DNA of 64,000 bases from an uncultured Lachnospiraceae bacterium. GTDB lineage: Bacteria; Bacillota; Clostridia; Lachnospirales; Lachnospiraceae. This document shows, one piece after another, positions 17,205 to 26,208 of the stretch (its first letter is position 1; every line of letters begins with the position of its first letter). The notes below the pieces were generated by a model, which saw only the letters and a program-made list of their open reading frames with translations, did not search any database and was not told the origin of the DNA. A program made the translations under genes and the position numbers. The stretch lies in contig CANPOY010000007.1 in the NCBI GenBank assembly GCA_947575805.1, positions 16,147-80,146 on the forward strand, written 5' to 3'.

Positions 17205-17683
17205 GGCGTAATCATCTCCCTCTCATCTTCTTTTTTCCGGGAGAGCACTGTGCCGTGATCCTTGTACTTTTTCAGAATGAAATGGGTCGCCGTACTTAAG
17301 ACCGTGTCCAGGGCAGAAAGCTTATTGGACACAAAGGAAGACACCTCCCGAAGGGTCTTTCCCTCCAGAATGATCATCAAATCATAGCCGCCGGACATCA
17401 GATAGACGCTCTGCACCTCCGGGTACTTCTGAATACGCTCCGCCATATTGTCAAAGCCCTGCCCCCTCTGTGGGGTCACCCGCACCTCGATCAGCGCGGA
17501 AACCTTTTCAATATCCGTTTTTTCCCAGTCAATCATGGTGTGATAGCCACAGATAATACCCTCGTTTTCCAATGCTTCCAGCTCATTGACAGCATCTATT
17601 TCCTCTACTCCGAGAATGACTGCCAGCTCCTTTAAGTCAATGCGGCTGTTCTTTTCAATAATAGTAAGTAATTCGTCTCTCAT
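17201..17683 (-). CDS. Lrp/AsnC-family regulator
   Basis: 160 aa from ATG-AGA-GAC with SD GGAGAGG; the track start adds 11 residues. N-terminal HTH (DLKELAVILGVEEIDAVNELEALENEGII) and C-terminal ligand-binding RAM domain (SGGYDLMIILEG). Such proteins sense amino acids and form octamers. Translationally coupled with the aminotransferase, which is probably its target. Confidence 0.93.
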   Translation of the reverse strand: MRDELLTIIEKNSRIDLKELAVILGVEEIDAVNELEALENEGIICGYHTMIDWEKTDIEKVSALIEVRVTPQRGQGFDNMAERIQKYPEVQSVYLMSGGYDLMIILEGKTLREVSSFVSNKLSALDTVLSTATHFILKKYKDHGTVLSRKKEDEREMITP

Positions 17684-17719
17684 TTTTCCTCTCCTCTTCT
17701 GCGGCTGCCAAAACAACCG

Positions 17720-18718
17720 CTACTGTCGATAGATCTCGTCCCCCCTCGGTCTGTCCAGAAAACGTGATTCTTCGCCGTTTAGAATGATCCTGTCGTTGCT
17801 GTCCGTAGTCCTTCCCACAACAGCCGCCGGAATCTTCTCCGCCTCCAAAGCTGCGGCAAGCCCGGCTCCGTCGCCCGTGACCATCACCAGCGCGCCTCCC
17901 GACAGCAGCTCGTAAGGGTTAATATTACAACATTCACATACCTCTACCGTCTCCTGACGCAGAGGAAGCTTTTTTAAATCTATGGTCAGTCCAACGCCTG
18001 CTCTTTCTGCCAGCTCCCACAGGGCTCCGAAAATCCCGCCCTCTGAAGCATCGTGCATCATGCAAACGCCGGACTTCACGGCGGTGGCGGCCTCCGGTAT
18101 CACGGAAAGAAACCGGTCAAAACCTGCTGCCTCTTCCACGAAATAAGCCGGGTATCTCTGCAGCAGCTTTTCCCGGTGCCGCCAGGCCAGAATCGCCGTC
18201 CCCTCCAGCCCGATCCACTTACTGACAACTATGTCCTGTCCGGCACATACCGCTTTCTTCCCACTCTGGCCGGTTCCCGGTGCAAAGGGTCTTCCGTACC
18301 CCGTCACCGCAGCCACGGGCTGCCTTACCGCCCGGCTGACCCAGGTCTGGCCGCCGGCTATCTGAATCCTCAGCTCTTTACATTTCGCTTCCGCTGCAGC
18401 CATCAATGTCTTAAGCTCCGGCTCCTCTGTTTCCTCCGGCAACGTCAAGGCAATCGCCACTCCTACAGTCTCTGCCCCTGCTGCCGCCAGATTATTGGCA
18501 CACCGTCCGATCAGCCGGCCCATGACATTTTCGGAATCCGTCGGGGCTGCCCTCACCGCTGCAGTCTGCACGCAGGTCATCATATCGGCGCCGTCAAACG
18601 AAAAAATGGCGCAGTCTTCCCCTATACCTGCGCCGCTTACAATTTCATCCCTCTTCGTTTGTATTTGTCTTAAAACAGAACGTTTTAAAACGTTCTCCGG
18701 AACCTTCCCGATCTTCAC
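17720..18718 (-). CDS. AIR synthase-related protein (PurM/HypE/ThiL/SelD superfamily)
   Basis: 332 aa with the two-domain ATP-binding fold: IGEDCAIFSFDGADMM resembles the metal/ATP DD motif, RCANNLAAAGAE the N-terminal domain, and MMHDASEGGIFGALWELAERAGVG the C-terminal domain seen in HypE-like proteins. No hydrogenase or thiamine genes adjoin, so it is probably an uncharacterised paralogue rather than true HypE. Its ATG overlaps the VanW stop by four bases, so it belongs to the same operon. Confidence 0.82.
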   Translation of the reverse strand: MKIGKVPENVLKRSVLRQIQTKRDEIVSGAGIGEDCAIFSFDGADMMTCVQTAAVRAAPTDSENVMGRLIGRCANNLAAAGAETVGVAIALTLPEETEEPELKTLMAAAEAKCKELRIQIAGGQTWVSRAVRQPVAAVTGYGRPFAPGTGQSGKKAVCAGQDIVVSKWIGLEGTAILAWRHREKLLQRYPAYFVEEAAGFDRFLSVIPEAATAVKSGVCMMHDASEGGIFGALWELAERAGVGLTIDLKKLPLRQETVEVCECCNINPYELLSGGALVMVTGDGAGLAAALEAEKIPAAVVGRTTDSNDRIILNGEESRFLDRPRGDEIYRQ

Positions 18719-20205
18719 TGCTGCTCTCCTGTTTCCCCGCTGTTAGAAACCACTGGCGTCGTCAATGCCGCAATCACGGCCTTTACCTGATCCACACTGC
18801 CGGAATTGATCGCCGCCATAATCTGTTCATATGCCGCAGGGTTATCCGTAGCGGTCCCCACCGTTGCACTCCTTGGCACCATCTTGTATGTGCTGCTGTT
18901 GACCTGGGTACGGCTTACTTCCTTGCCGTTCTCCTTCACAATCTTCCATAGCTTCGCCTTGTAACCGATATGAGCACCCTCGGATACTATGTACCCTATC
19001 GGTCTGGATGCGTCTGCATAGATCTGATCTCTGGGCGGTATGTTTACCTCCAGCTCCTCACTCTCAAAAATGACCTCCCTGTCCGGATCCCGGGTCTCCA
19101 GACCGTATATATTAAAAGTGATCTGCTTCTTGTCCACATACCCTTCGACATAGACAGGATGCTCCAGACTGTTCACAAACCGGAAATCCTTACCTGCGCT
19201 TTCCGCAATCGCCGCATCCGCAGACCGGGGCACATAGCTCACCACCATGGAATGATTATGCCGCTCCGTAACCTCCAGCTCCGCCCGCAATACCGCATTA
19301 TATAGAGTAGTGGATACCTGGCAGATACCGCCGCCAAGGCTGTCTACTACCTTTCCGTTGATATAAGAGCCCGCCATGTAATAACCGTTTTTCTCGGTAA
19401 AGGGAGAAACCGTCTTGTATGTAGAAAATTCATCGCCGGGATAAAGAAGGATTCCGTTGATCAGCTTACAGCCATTTTCCACATTAGCGCTCCTGGATGA
19501 GCCGGAAGATTTAAAAGAGGTGGTAAAGCTCCCCAGAATATCCTTAACCTGAGCAAGCTCTTCCATGCTTCCCCTTGGCTCTTCCACCTCCACCTGCAGT
19601 GCAATGGCACACGCCCGGCCGTCCCAGTCCCGGGTCAGGTAGTCATTGATCAGATCAATGGATGTTTCTACGTCCAGAGAATACCCTTTCTGCCCCTCAA
19701 TAATCCTGAACTCGTCATTTTCCCGGGTAAGACCGTAATCCACGGCCTCCTGATCATAGACGACACATTTCCCGGTAAGAATATCACTGATTCCCTGAAT
19801 ATTGAAAGACAGTTCAATAGGGTATATTTTGTTCTCGTGCTCCAGATCCTTTAGAATTTTGTATCTCTCGATCACGTTCCCCCGAGTGCCGATCTCTGCT
19901 GCCTCCGTCACAATTTCCCTGTTCGCCCAGGAAATACCCAGATCCCCGGCAGTTACACTAACCTCTGCCTCGGAAGCATACTGCAGCAAAATTTCCGTCC
20001 CCTCCAGGGAACTCACATACTCTTCCACTGCAGCTTCCGCCTGGGCCTTCGTCATACCGGACAAATCAATATTACCGGCAAAAATACCGGACTTTATGGT
20101 GTCTTCTTCCTCAGCTCGGACCGTTGTACCGAACATCAGGAAAAATGCTGCCATCAGCGTAATACACAGTATGCTCCCTCTAAGGGTTTTCCCGGTATTT
20201 TCCAT
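18715..20205 (-). CDS. VanW-family secreted protein with peptidoglycan-binding-like domains
   Basis: 496 aa from the internal ATG with GAAAGG upstream; the track ORF is 16 codons longer. Signal peptide at 1-34 (ILCITLMAAFFLMFGTTVRA). N-terminal PG-binding-type domain (SGMTKAQAEAAVEEYV), then the VanW domain (YPGDEFSTYKTVSPFTEKNGY, LGGGICQVSTTLYNAVL, ERHNHSMVVSYVPR), then a G5-like beta segment and a low-complexity tail. Family members stand near cell-wall genes; activity is not established. First large gene of the operon leading to trmL. Confidence 0.9.
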   Translation of the reverse strand: MENTGKTLRGSILCITLMAAFFLMFGTTVRAEEEDTIKSGIFAGNIDLSGMTKAQAEAAVEEYVSSLEGTEILLQYASEAEVSVTAGDLGISWANREIVTEAAEIGTRGNVIERYKILKDLEHENKIYPIELSFNIQGISDILTGKCVVYDQEAVDYGLTRENDEFRIIEGQKGYSLDVETSIDLINDYLTRDWDGRACAIALQVEVEEPRGSMEELAQVKDILGSFTTSFKSSGSSRSANVENGCKLINGILLYPGDEFSTYKTVSPFTEKNGYYMAGSYINGKVVDSLGGGICQVSTTLYNAVLRAELEVTERHNHSMVVSYVPRSADAAIAESAGKDFRFVNSLEHPVYVEGYVDKKQITFNIYGLETRDPDREVIFESEELEVNIPPRDQIYADASRPIGYIVSEGAHIGYKAKLWKIVKENGKEVSRTQVNSSTYKMVPRSATVGTATDNPAAYEQIMAAINSGSVDQVKAVIAALTTPVVSNSGETGEQQ

Positions 20206-20260
20206 CTTTAACCTTTCCGCCACACCGGCACAGACAATTATTGCCCTTTTCATTGAATTA

Positions 20261-20365
20261 TCAAAAGAAATATGCTAAAGTGGGAATGATCATAGCAAGC
20301 ACCAGCACCACGATAATTACTACAGATATTTTCCGCCTGGTTTTTTTGTTGTTCATGTTAAACAT
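20261..20365 (-). CDS. DUF4044-like single-helix micro-protein
   Basis: 34 aa, too short for the ORF track: positively charged start (MFNMNNKKTRRK) and one hydrophobic helix (VVIIVVLVLAMIIPTLAYFF). Size and pattern match the DUF4044 family of Firmicutes. A weak SD (GAGG) precedes the first ATG; an internal ATG three codons on is also possible. It lies 55 bp upstream of the VanW gene on the same strand. Confidence 0.7.
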   Translation of the reverse strand: MFNMNNKKTRRKISVVIIVVLVLAMIIPTLAYFF

Positions 20366-20444
20366 TTAAAAGCCTCGTTTCCGCCATGTCCCCCGGAATC
20401 TGTGCATGGCCTGCTTAATACAAAACTCTGGAAGGATATTATAT

Positions 20445-21062
20445 ATGAATTTATTTTTTTTGGCAAGCTTTCTCGTTTTTATCATCATGATTTTCTTTGT
20501 GATAAGAGCACAGCAGAGGAAAATTAAGGAACAGGAAGCGGAATTCTGGTCCCGGGAAGCGCGGGCCAATTCCGTGCGGCGCATGCCTTTGGATGATCTG
20601 AAATATATTCACATCCCCCTGGAAGCCTTCCCCTCCCACCTGATGAACGATGACCCGGAGGTGCTGGAGTACATTAATACTCTGGAAAGCCTGACTTCCC
20701 GTAAAATCGTCAACTTCACCGGCAAGTCCAACACCGACCTGAAGCTGGAATACGGCACTGCAAATCTGGATGTCCTGACGGAATATGACCAGAACTATAC
20801 CGTCCTGGTGCGCACCCTGCAAAAATGGGCGGATCGCCTGATAGAGGGCGGCCTCCAAAAAGAAGCTGCCGTATTAATGGAATTTGCCGTCAGCACGGGT
20901 ACGGACATCAGCCGCACCTACTATTGTCTCGCCGAGTATTACGCATCCCTGAAACGGTTTCAGGAAATCGACCGCCTGCGGGAAGCAGCCGGGAACCTGA
21001 AATCCGCTAACCGAAAGGTCATTATACGGCGCCTTCAGGAGAGTTATCCCGACGTATTCTGA
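20445..21062 (+). CDS. Membrane-anchored protein of unknown function
   Basis: 205 aa from ATG-AAT with GGAAGGA upstream; the ORF track begins 13 codons earlier without a site. One N-terminal helix (FFLASFLVFIIMIFFVI), a charged coiled-coil-like linker (AQQRKIKEQEAEFWSREARA), and a helical cytoplasmic domain. The end reads like TPR-type helix pairs (KWADRLIEGGLQKEAAVLME, YYCLAEYYASLKRFQEIDRL). Divergent from the DUF4044-VanW operon. Probably a scaffold-like conserved Lachnospiraceae protein; function unknown. Confidence 0.8.
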   Translation: MNLFFLASFLVFIIMIFFVIRAQQRKIKEQEAEFWSREARANSVRRMPLDDLKYIHIPLEAFPSHLMNDDPEVLEYINTLESLTSRKIVNFTGKSNTDLKLEYGTANLDVLTEYDQNYTVLVRTLQKWADRLIEGGLQKEAAVLMEFAVSTGTDISRTYYCLAEYYASLKRFQEIDRLREAAGNLKSANRKVIIRRLQESYPDVF

Positions 21063-21166
21063 AATGGGAATGGCCTTGCACCGATTCATTGATTGTTTGT
21101 GCCGGCACTTTCACAATCAGTATATGCACCTCCGCAGAGTAATATGACGGACTTCCCCTCCATCCG

Positions 21167-22678
21167 TCATGACAGTGCCCCGATAAACCTGTCGAATGCC
21201 TTCCGGCCTTCCTCCGTCCTTTTGTATACGCCGGCGTCCTCCAGAACCTCCATGAACACCAGCCCTATCTCCTTCTCGATTACGGCATCAATATTTGATC
21301 TGTCAATCTTTTCGTATTTGGGCATGAATTCTTCCACCCAGTCGGCATGCTTGGCAAGCTCCTCGTCTTCCCGAAGATCGCTAACCGCAAGCACCGCCTC
21401 TTTCAGCCTTGCCATTTCTTCCTTTAAGCGGGCAGGCAGCACCGCCAGTCCCATTACTTCAATCAAGCCGATATTTTCCTTCTTGATATGATGAAGCTTT
21501 GCATGAGGATGGTATACTCCCAGAGGGTGTTCCTCTGTGGTAATATTGTTTCGCAGCACCAGGTCCAGCTCAAACTCTTCTCCACGCTTTCTGGCAATGG
21601 GCGTAATGGTATTGTGAGGCTCGCCGTCGGTACAGGCATAAATAAACGCATCCTCATCCGTATATTCCCGCCATCTTTCCAGAATCCTGTCCGCCAGGGC
21701 AATGATACGATCCGTATCCCTTCCGTTCAGACGAATCACGGACATAGGCCACTTTACCACTCCTGCGGCAACGTCCTCAAAACCCTTGACCTGAAAGCTC
21801 CTCTCCACGGGAGCCTTCGCCATGGCAAATTCATAATGTCCCCCCTGGAAATGGTCATGGCTTAGGATAGAGCCGCCTACAATCGGCAGATCCGCGTTGG
21901 AACCCACAAAGTAGTGGGGAAACTGCTTTACAAAGTCAAATAGCTTGCAAAAGGCGGCATGGTCAATCTTCATGGGCACATGCTGGTAGTTAAATACAAT
22001 ACAATGCTCGTTGTAATAAACATACGGGGAATACTGAAATCCCCACTTGCTCCCGTTGATGGTCACGGGAATAATGCGGTGATTCTGTCTTGCAGGATGG
22101 TTCAGCCTGCCCGCATAACCCTCGTTTTCCCTGCAGAGCAGACATTTCGGATATCCGGACTGCTTTGCGTTCTTTGCTGCCGCAATGGCCTTGGGATCCT
22201 TTTCCGGTTTGGAAAGATTGATCGTGATGTCCAGATCACCGTACTTCGTAGGCGCAATCCACTTTATATCCTTACAGACCCGGTATCTCCTGATATAATC
22301 GGAGTCCCGGCTGAGCTTATAATAATAGTTCGTAGCCGCCTCCGGAGATTCCTTCTCATACAGTTCCCGAAATCTGCGAATGACCTCGCTGGGCCTGGGC
22401 ATTAGTATACTCATAATTTTCGTGTCAAACAGGTCCCGGTATGTCACGGTGTTCTCAGCTAACATACCTTTCTCAAAAGCATAGTCGCACATCTGCCCCA
22501 GCACCGTCTCCAGCTCCTCCGGTTCCATTGCCGCAGGGCTGCCACATTCTTCCGGCTCATCCATTTCGAACAGCTCCAGAAGCCTGTTTACGGTATATGT
22601 GGCATCCTCCTCCGGCACCAGCCCTGTCTGCAGTCCATACGCTACTAACTTCCTGATATTTTCGGTTAATGTGTTCAT
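21167..22678 (-). CDS. galT: UDP-glucose-hexose-1-phosphate uridylyltransferase, class II
   Basis: 503 aa from the ATG after GGGAGGGAAT, four codons inside the track ORF. Leloir pathway: transfers UMP from UDP-glucose to galactose-1-phosphate. The long form without the N-terminal zinc motif of class I is typical of Firmicutes. Signatures: CLLCRENEGYAGRLNHPARQNHR, YFVGSNADLPIVGGSILSHDHFQGG with the active His-x-His-type region, and HPHAKLHHIKKENIGLIE. It lies 41 bp after galK in one operon. Confidence 0.95.
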   Translation of the reverse strand: MNTLTENIRKLVAYGLQTGLVPEEDATYTVNRLLELFEMDEPEECGSPAAMEPEELETVLGQMCDYAFEKGMLAENTVTYRDLFDTKIMSILMPRPSEVIRRFRELYEKESPEAATNYYYKLSRDSDYIRRYRVCKDIKWIAPTKYGDLDITINLSKPEKDPKAIAAAKNAKQSGYPKCLLCRENEGYAGRLNHPARQNHRIIPVTINGSKWGFQYSPYVYYNEHCIVFNYQHVPMKIDHAAFCKLFDFVKQFPHYFVGSNADLPIVGGSILSHDHFQGGHYEFAMAKAPVERSFQVKGFEDVAAGVVKWPMSVIRLNGRDTDRIIALADRILERWREYTDEDAFIYACTDGEPHNTITPIARKRGEEFELDLVLRNNITTEEHPLGVYHPHAKLHHIKKENIGLIEVMGLAVLPARLKEEMARLKEAVLAVSDLREDEELAKHADWVEEFMPKYEKIDRSNIDAVIEKEIGLVFMEVLEDAGVYKRTEEGRKAFDRFIGALS

Positions 22679-22719
22679 ATTCCCTCCCATGATACAATTG
22701 TACAGGATCTTCTTTCCTC

Positions 22720-23883
22720 TTATACCACCCTGGGCCCGTCCCCGATCTCCACCACATAAAAGTCCGCGGCATAACCGATCTTTTCCTTATAAGCGGTACC
22801 CACCTTCTCAATAAAACTGTCGATGGCCTCATCTTTCACAATACTGACGGTACAACCGCCGAAGCCCGCGCCCGTCATACGGGAGCCAATAACGCCCTCC
22901 ACCTTCCAGGCTTCCTCTACTAAAGTATCCAGCTCAATACCCGTAACCTCATAATCGTCTCTGAGGGACACATGGGAAGCATTCATCAATCTGCCGAACT
23001 CTGCCACATCATTGGCCTTCAGGGCCTCTACCGCCCGTACGGTACGCTGATTCTCGTACACTGCATGCTTTGCCCGCTTTCTGCGCACGTCACTCCCTAT
23101 GGCTCCCTGATGCTTTTCAAAGGTCTCCTCATCCAGCTCGCCCAGGGTTCTGACCTTTACTGCCTGCTGCAGCTCTAACAAAGCGGTCTCACACTCGCTG
23201 CGACGCTCATTGTATTTAGAATCCCCGAGTCCCCGCTTCTTATTGCTGCAGGCAATAACAATCTTTGCTCCCTGCAGGGCAATGGGTGCATACTCATAGG
23301 AAAGATCCGCCGTATCCAGAAAGATTGCATTGTCCTTCTTGCCCATTGCTATGGCAAACTGATCCATGATGCCGCAGTTTACCTTGTTGAACTGATTCTC
23401 GGAGTACTGTCCGATCAGCGCCAGATCCTGATTGCTGACCTCAAAACCAAACAAATCCCTCAGGATAAAGCCCGTCAGCACTTCCACTGACGCAGAGGAG
23501 GAAAGCCCGGAGCCATTAGGAATATTGCCGCTCAGCAGCAGGTCCATTCCGCAGGGAACCTTCATACCCTTCTCTCCAAACGCCCAGATCACTCCCTTGG
23601 GATAGTTCGTCCAGTCTGCCTCCTTAGAGGGAACAAGATCCTCCAGAGAAGATTCCAGAACCCCCAGCTTTTCAAAATTCATGGAATAAAACAAAAGTCT
23701 GTTATCCTCTCTTTTCCTTGCCACACCGTAAGTACCGATGGTCAGCGCGCAGGGAAATACATGCCCTCCGTTGTAGTCGGTATGTTCACCGATCAGATTC
23801 ACCCGGCCCGGCGCAAAATAGGCCTTTGCCCCTTCCGCATCCCCAAATACCTCTGCGAACTTTTTTAAGATTATATCTTTCAT
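22720..23883 (-). CDS. galK: Galactokinase
   Basis: 387 aa GHMP kinase; phosphorylates galactose at C1. Galactokinase signature GRVNLIGEHTDYNGGHVFP, ATP loop GSGLSSSASVEVLTG, and the C-terminal GHMP motif MTGAGFGGCTVSIV. Full length. First gene of galK-galT, behind a terminator for the AraC gene and a TATAAT element. No galE or transporter lies beside it. Confidence 0.97.
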   Translation of the reverse strand: MKDIILKKFAEVFGDAEGAKAYFAPGRVNLIGEHTDYNGGHVFPCALTIGTYGVARKREDNRLLFYSMNFEKLGVLESSLEDLVPSKEADWTNYPKGVIWAFGEKGMKVPCGMDLLLSGNIPNGSGLSSSASVEVLTGFILRDLFGFEVSNQDLALIGQYSENQFNKVNCGIMDQFAIAMGKKDNAIFLDTADLSYEYAPIALQGAKIVIACSNKKRGLGDSKYNERRSECETALLELQQAVKVRTLGELDEETFEKHQGAIGSDVRRKRAKHAVYENQRTVRAVEALKANDVAEFGRLMNASHVSLRDDYEVTGIELDTLVEEAWKVEGVIGSRMTGAGFGGCTVSIVKDEAIDSFIEKVGTAYKEKIGYAADFYVVEIGDGPRVV

Positions 23884-23943
23884 ACCCTCTCCAATCCGTA
23901 TCCTGCGATACTTTGCATGTTAAATTTCTTTCATCTAAATTCT

Positions 23944-23949
23944 ATTATA
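23944..23949 (-). promoter_or_regulatory. Probable -10 element of galK-galT
   Basis: Perfect TATAAT on the minus strand just past the terminator T-tract; the -35 match is poor because that region lies in the terminator stem. Confidence 0.4.
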
Positions 23950-23950
23950 C

Positions 23951-23983
23951 AAAAAAACAAACGGATTACTACATCCATTTGTT
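23951..23983 (-). terminator. Terminator after the AraC gene
   Basis: AACAAATGGAT, 6-nt loop, ATCCGTTTGTT then a run of T on the minus strand. T-rich flanks on both sides could make it work in both directions. It separates araC from galK. Confidence 0.8.
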
Positions 23984-24045
23984 TTTTGATCCTGTCAAAA
24001 TGTTGTCTGCATAACATCGTGGAAACAGGGCTTTTTCATTGGGGC

Positions 24046-24936
24046 TTAGTGGGACTTTAACAGCTCCGCAATCAGGCCCTCCACCTCCTGCAGCTGTTCC
24101 CTGGAATTCTCCCGATGGCTCTGCTTACGGTATTGGGAAGGCGACATTCCTTTCATGGCGTGGAATGCCCTGGTAAAAACAAGAGCGTCGCTGTAGCCGC
24201 AGGAAAGGGCAATGCTCTCAATGGGATAAGAGGTAGAATCCAAAAGCTCCCGGGCCTTTGTAATTCGAAAGGTAGTCAGAAACTGCTGAGGAGACATTCC
24301 CAGGTAGTTCTGAAACAAAGTATACAGATAGCTTCTGTTAATGCACACATAATCAGCCACGTCCGTTACTTTAATGGGGTTACAATAATTGCTTTGAATA
24401 AAGGAAACCGCCTTCTTTACATACTGATTCCCCCTGTCTTCCTCATCCTTCGCCACCACCCCCGCGCTTTCCGCCAGTACCGACAAAAAAATCCCCAGCT
24501 GTCCGTTTCGCCGCAGGTCGTCCGCCATGCCAAAGGTATTATGTTCCATCATATCCCGCACAATCCTGTATAACTCCTGATCCCTGGGGCAGGAAAAAAC
24601 AGGATGTCTGGCAGAAAGTCCCATAGCAGTCAGATATTCCTCCACACGACTGCCGCCGAATCCCACCCAGAGATAGCTCCAGGGCTCCTCCCCATCCGCT
24701 TGATAATAGGCCAGCTCGTTAGGCTGGATAAGAAAACCGTACCCTGCCTCTAAACGGTATTCCTTGTCATGAAAGCGGAAAATTCCTTTCCCGCTCAAAA
24801 CGTAATGGATCAGATAATGGGGTTTTGAAGCGGGGCCAAAGCTGTGCAGACTTTCCGTCTGAGAACAGCCACAGCAGTTCACATAAAGACTGCCTGTTTT
24901 GTCATTTTGAAAATCCAGCTTAAACGCTTTCTCCAC
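24046..24936 (-). CDS. AraC-family regulator with cupin sensor domain
   Basis: 296 aa, GTG start with GGGAGG seven bases upstream. The N-terminal ~160 residues form an AraC-type cupin arm (HYVLSGKGIFRFHDKEYRLEAGYGFLIQP). The C-terminal double HTH (KVTDVADYVCINRSYLYTLFQNYLG; IALSCGYSDALVFTRAFHAMKGMSPSQYR) is canonical. Such regulators bind sugars and activate glycoside-use genes. It follows the aldo/keto reductase and a GH3 gene on the same strand and is the likely activator of that GH3 gene, with galK-galT a second candidate target. Confidence 0.93.
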   Translation of the reverse strand: MEKAFKLDFQNDKTGSLYVNCCGCSQTESLHSFGPASKPHYLIHYVLSGKGIFRFHDKEYRLEAGYGFLIQPNELAYYQADGEEPWSYLWVGFGGSRVEEYLTAMGLSARHPVFSCPRDQELYRIVRDMMEHNTFGMADDLRRNGQLGIFLSVLAESAGVVAKDEEDRGNQYVKKAVSFIQSNYCNPIKVTDVADYVCINRSYLYTLFQNYLGMSPQQFLTTFRITKARELLDSTSYPIESIALSCGYSDALVFTRAFHAMKGMSPSQYRKQSHRENSREQLQEVEGLIAELLKSH

Positions 24937-25019
24937 AGCCTGGCCTCCCTTCCGTCATCAGGCACTTTCGGACAGGCAGGGCCTGATGCGCGAAAATGCC
25001 GCACTTCAGACCCCAATCG

Positions 25020-26159
25020 TCAGGACAGAATGAACTCTTTCCTGTCCAGATCAGCCTGCACCTTTTCCAGATGATCGCGAATGGAAAGCTTCTGGGGACA
25101 TACCTTCTCACACTTTCCGCACTTGATACAGTTCTTTGCCTTGTGCTCATCACCCATATGTTTCTCCCATTCACCCTTCACCATGTTGTAGTTGCGATAC
25201 ATATGATAGGTGTTCCAGATGCGGAAATTTCTGGGTATTTCCACTCCTGCGGGACAAGGCATACAGTAGCCGCAGCCGGTACAGCCGTTCTGGACACGAC
25301 TGTTGATCAGGGCTACCACCTTGTCAATAGTTTCCTTTTCCCTGTCCGAAAGGGGCGTAAACGTTCCGAAGGTCTTAAGATTATCCTCCACCTGCTCCAT
25401 GGTTGACATACCGCTTAAGATCACCTTCACACCGGGCAGGCTTCCCACCCAGCGCAGAGCAAAACTTGCCATGGAAGCGGACGGATTTAAGCCATGGTAC
25501 ATTTCTGTAATGTCCTCGGGAAACGCTGCCAGGGAACCTCCCTTAACCGGCTCCATGATTACAAGGGGCACCTTCTTTTCCGCCGCCAGCTCATAACCCT
25601 TTATCCCTGCCTGCTCTTTCGCATCCATATAGTTCAGCTGGATCTGGCAGAAATCCCAATCCCGGTAATTGAGTATATTCTCAAAGGCTTCATAATTGTC
25701 ATGGAAGGAAAATCCCAGATGTCTGATCTTTCCCTTTGCCTGCAGCTCCTCCAGCCTTTCAATACAGCCCAGCTCCACCATCTCCCGGAACCGGTCCTTG
25801 TTTAGGGCATGCATCAGGTAGAAGTCTATGTAATCCGTCTGCAGCTTATCCAGCTGCTCCTGAAAAAGCCGATCTACATCCTCCAGGGTTTTTACCGCCC
25901 AGCAGGGCAGCTTGGTGGCAAGATAAAAGCTGCCTCGGTCATACTTTTTCATCACACGTCCCACCACACGCTCGCTCTCGCCGCCATGATAAGGATACGC
26001 CGTATCATAATAATTCACTCCCGCAGCATAGGCTTTGTCCAGCAGACGTTCCGCCTCTGCCTCGTCGATCTTACCGCCTTCTGTCACAGGAAACCTCATA
26101 CACCCGAACCCTAAAAGGGAAGTTTCCACTCCCAGCTTCTCCATTTTTCTCTTTTCCAT
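25020..26159 (-). CDS. Aldo/keto reductase with C-terminal 2x[4Fe-4S] ferredoxin domain
   Basis: 379 aa from ATG after GGAAAGG, eight codons inside the track ORF. AKR barrel at ~1-280: MRFP start segment, NYYDTAYPYHGGESE, the catalytic Lys region LATKLPCW, and YLMHALNKDRF. C-terminal ferredoxin part with two cysteine clusters (GCTGCGYCMPCPAGV and NCIKCGKCEKVCPQ) able to hold two cubane clusters. Typical of anaerobic Clostridia; substrate not known. It lies between the GH3 and AraC genes. Confidence 0.93.
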   Translation of the reverse strand: MEKRKMEKLGVETSLLGFGCMRFPVTEGGKIDEAEAERLLDKAYAAGVNYYDTAYPYHGGESERVVGRVMKKYDRGSFYLATKLPCWAVKTLEDVDRLFQEQLDKLQTDYIDFYLMHALNKDRFREMVELGCIERLEELQAKGKIRHLGFSFHDNYEAFENILNYRDWDFCQIQLNYMDAKEQAGIKGYELAAEKKVPLVIMEPVKGGSLAAFPEDITEMYHGLNPSASMASFALRWVGSLPGVKVILSGMSTMEQVEDNLKTFGTFTPLSDREKETIDKVVALINSRVQNGCTGCGYCMPCPAGVEIPRNFRIWNTYHMYRNYNMVKGEWEKHMGDEHKAKNCIKCGKCEKVCPQKLSIRDHLEKVQADLDRKEFILS

Positions 26160-26208
26160 TGTTATACCTTTCCTTTCATACATTATAATTTAGATTGTTT
26201 TTCCTACA

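Noticed and set aside
21143-21170. TGACGGA..TCCGTCA hairpin as terminator of galT
   Set aside because: It overlaps the galT stop, has only seven pairs, and no T-run follows.
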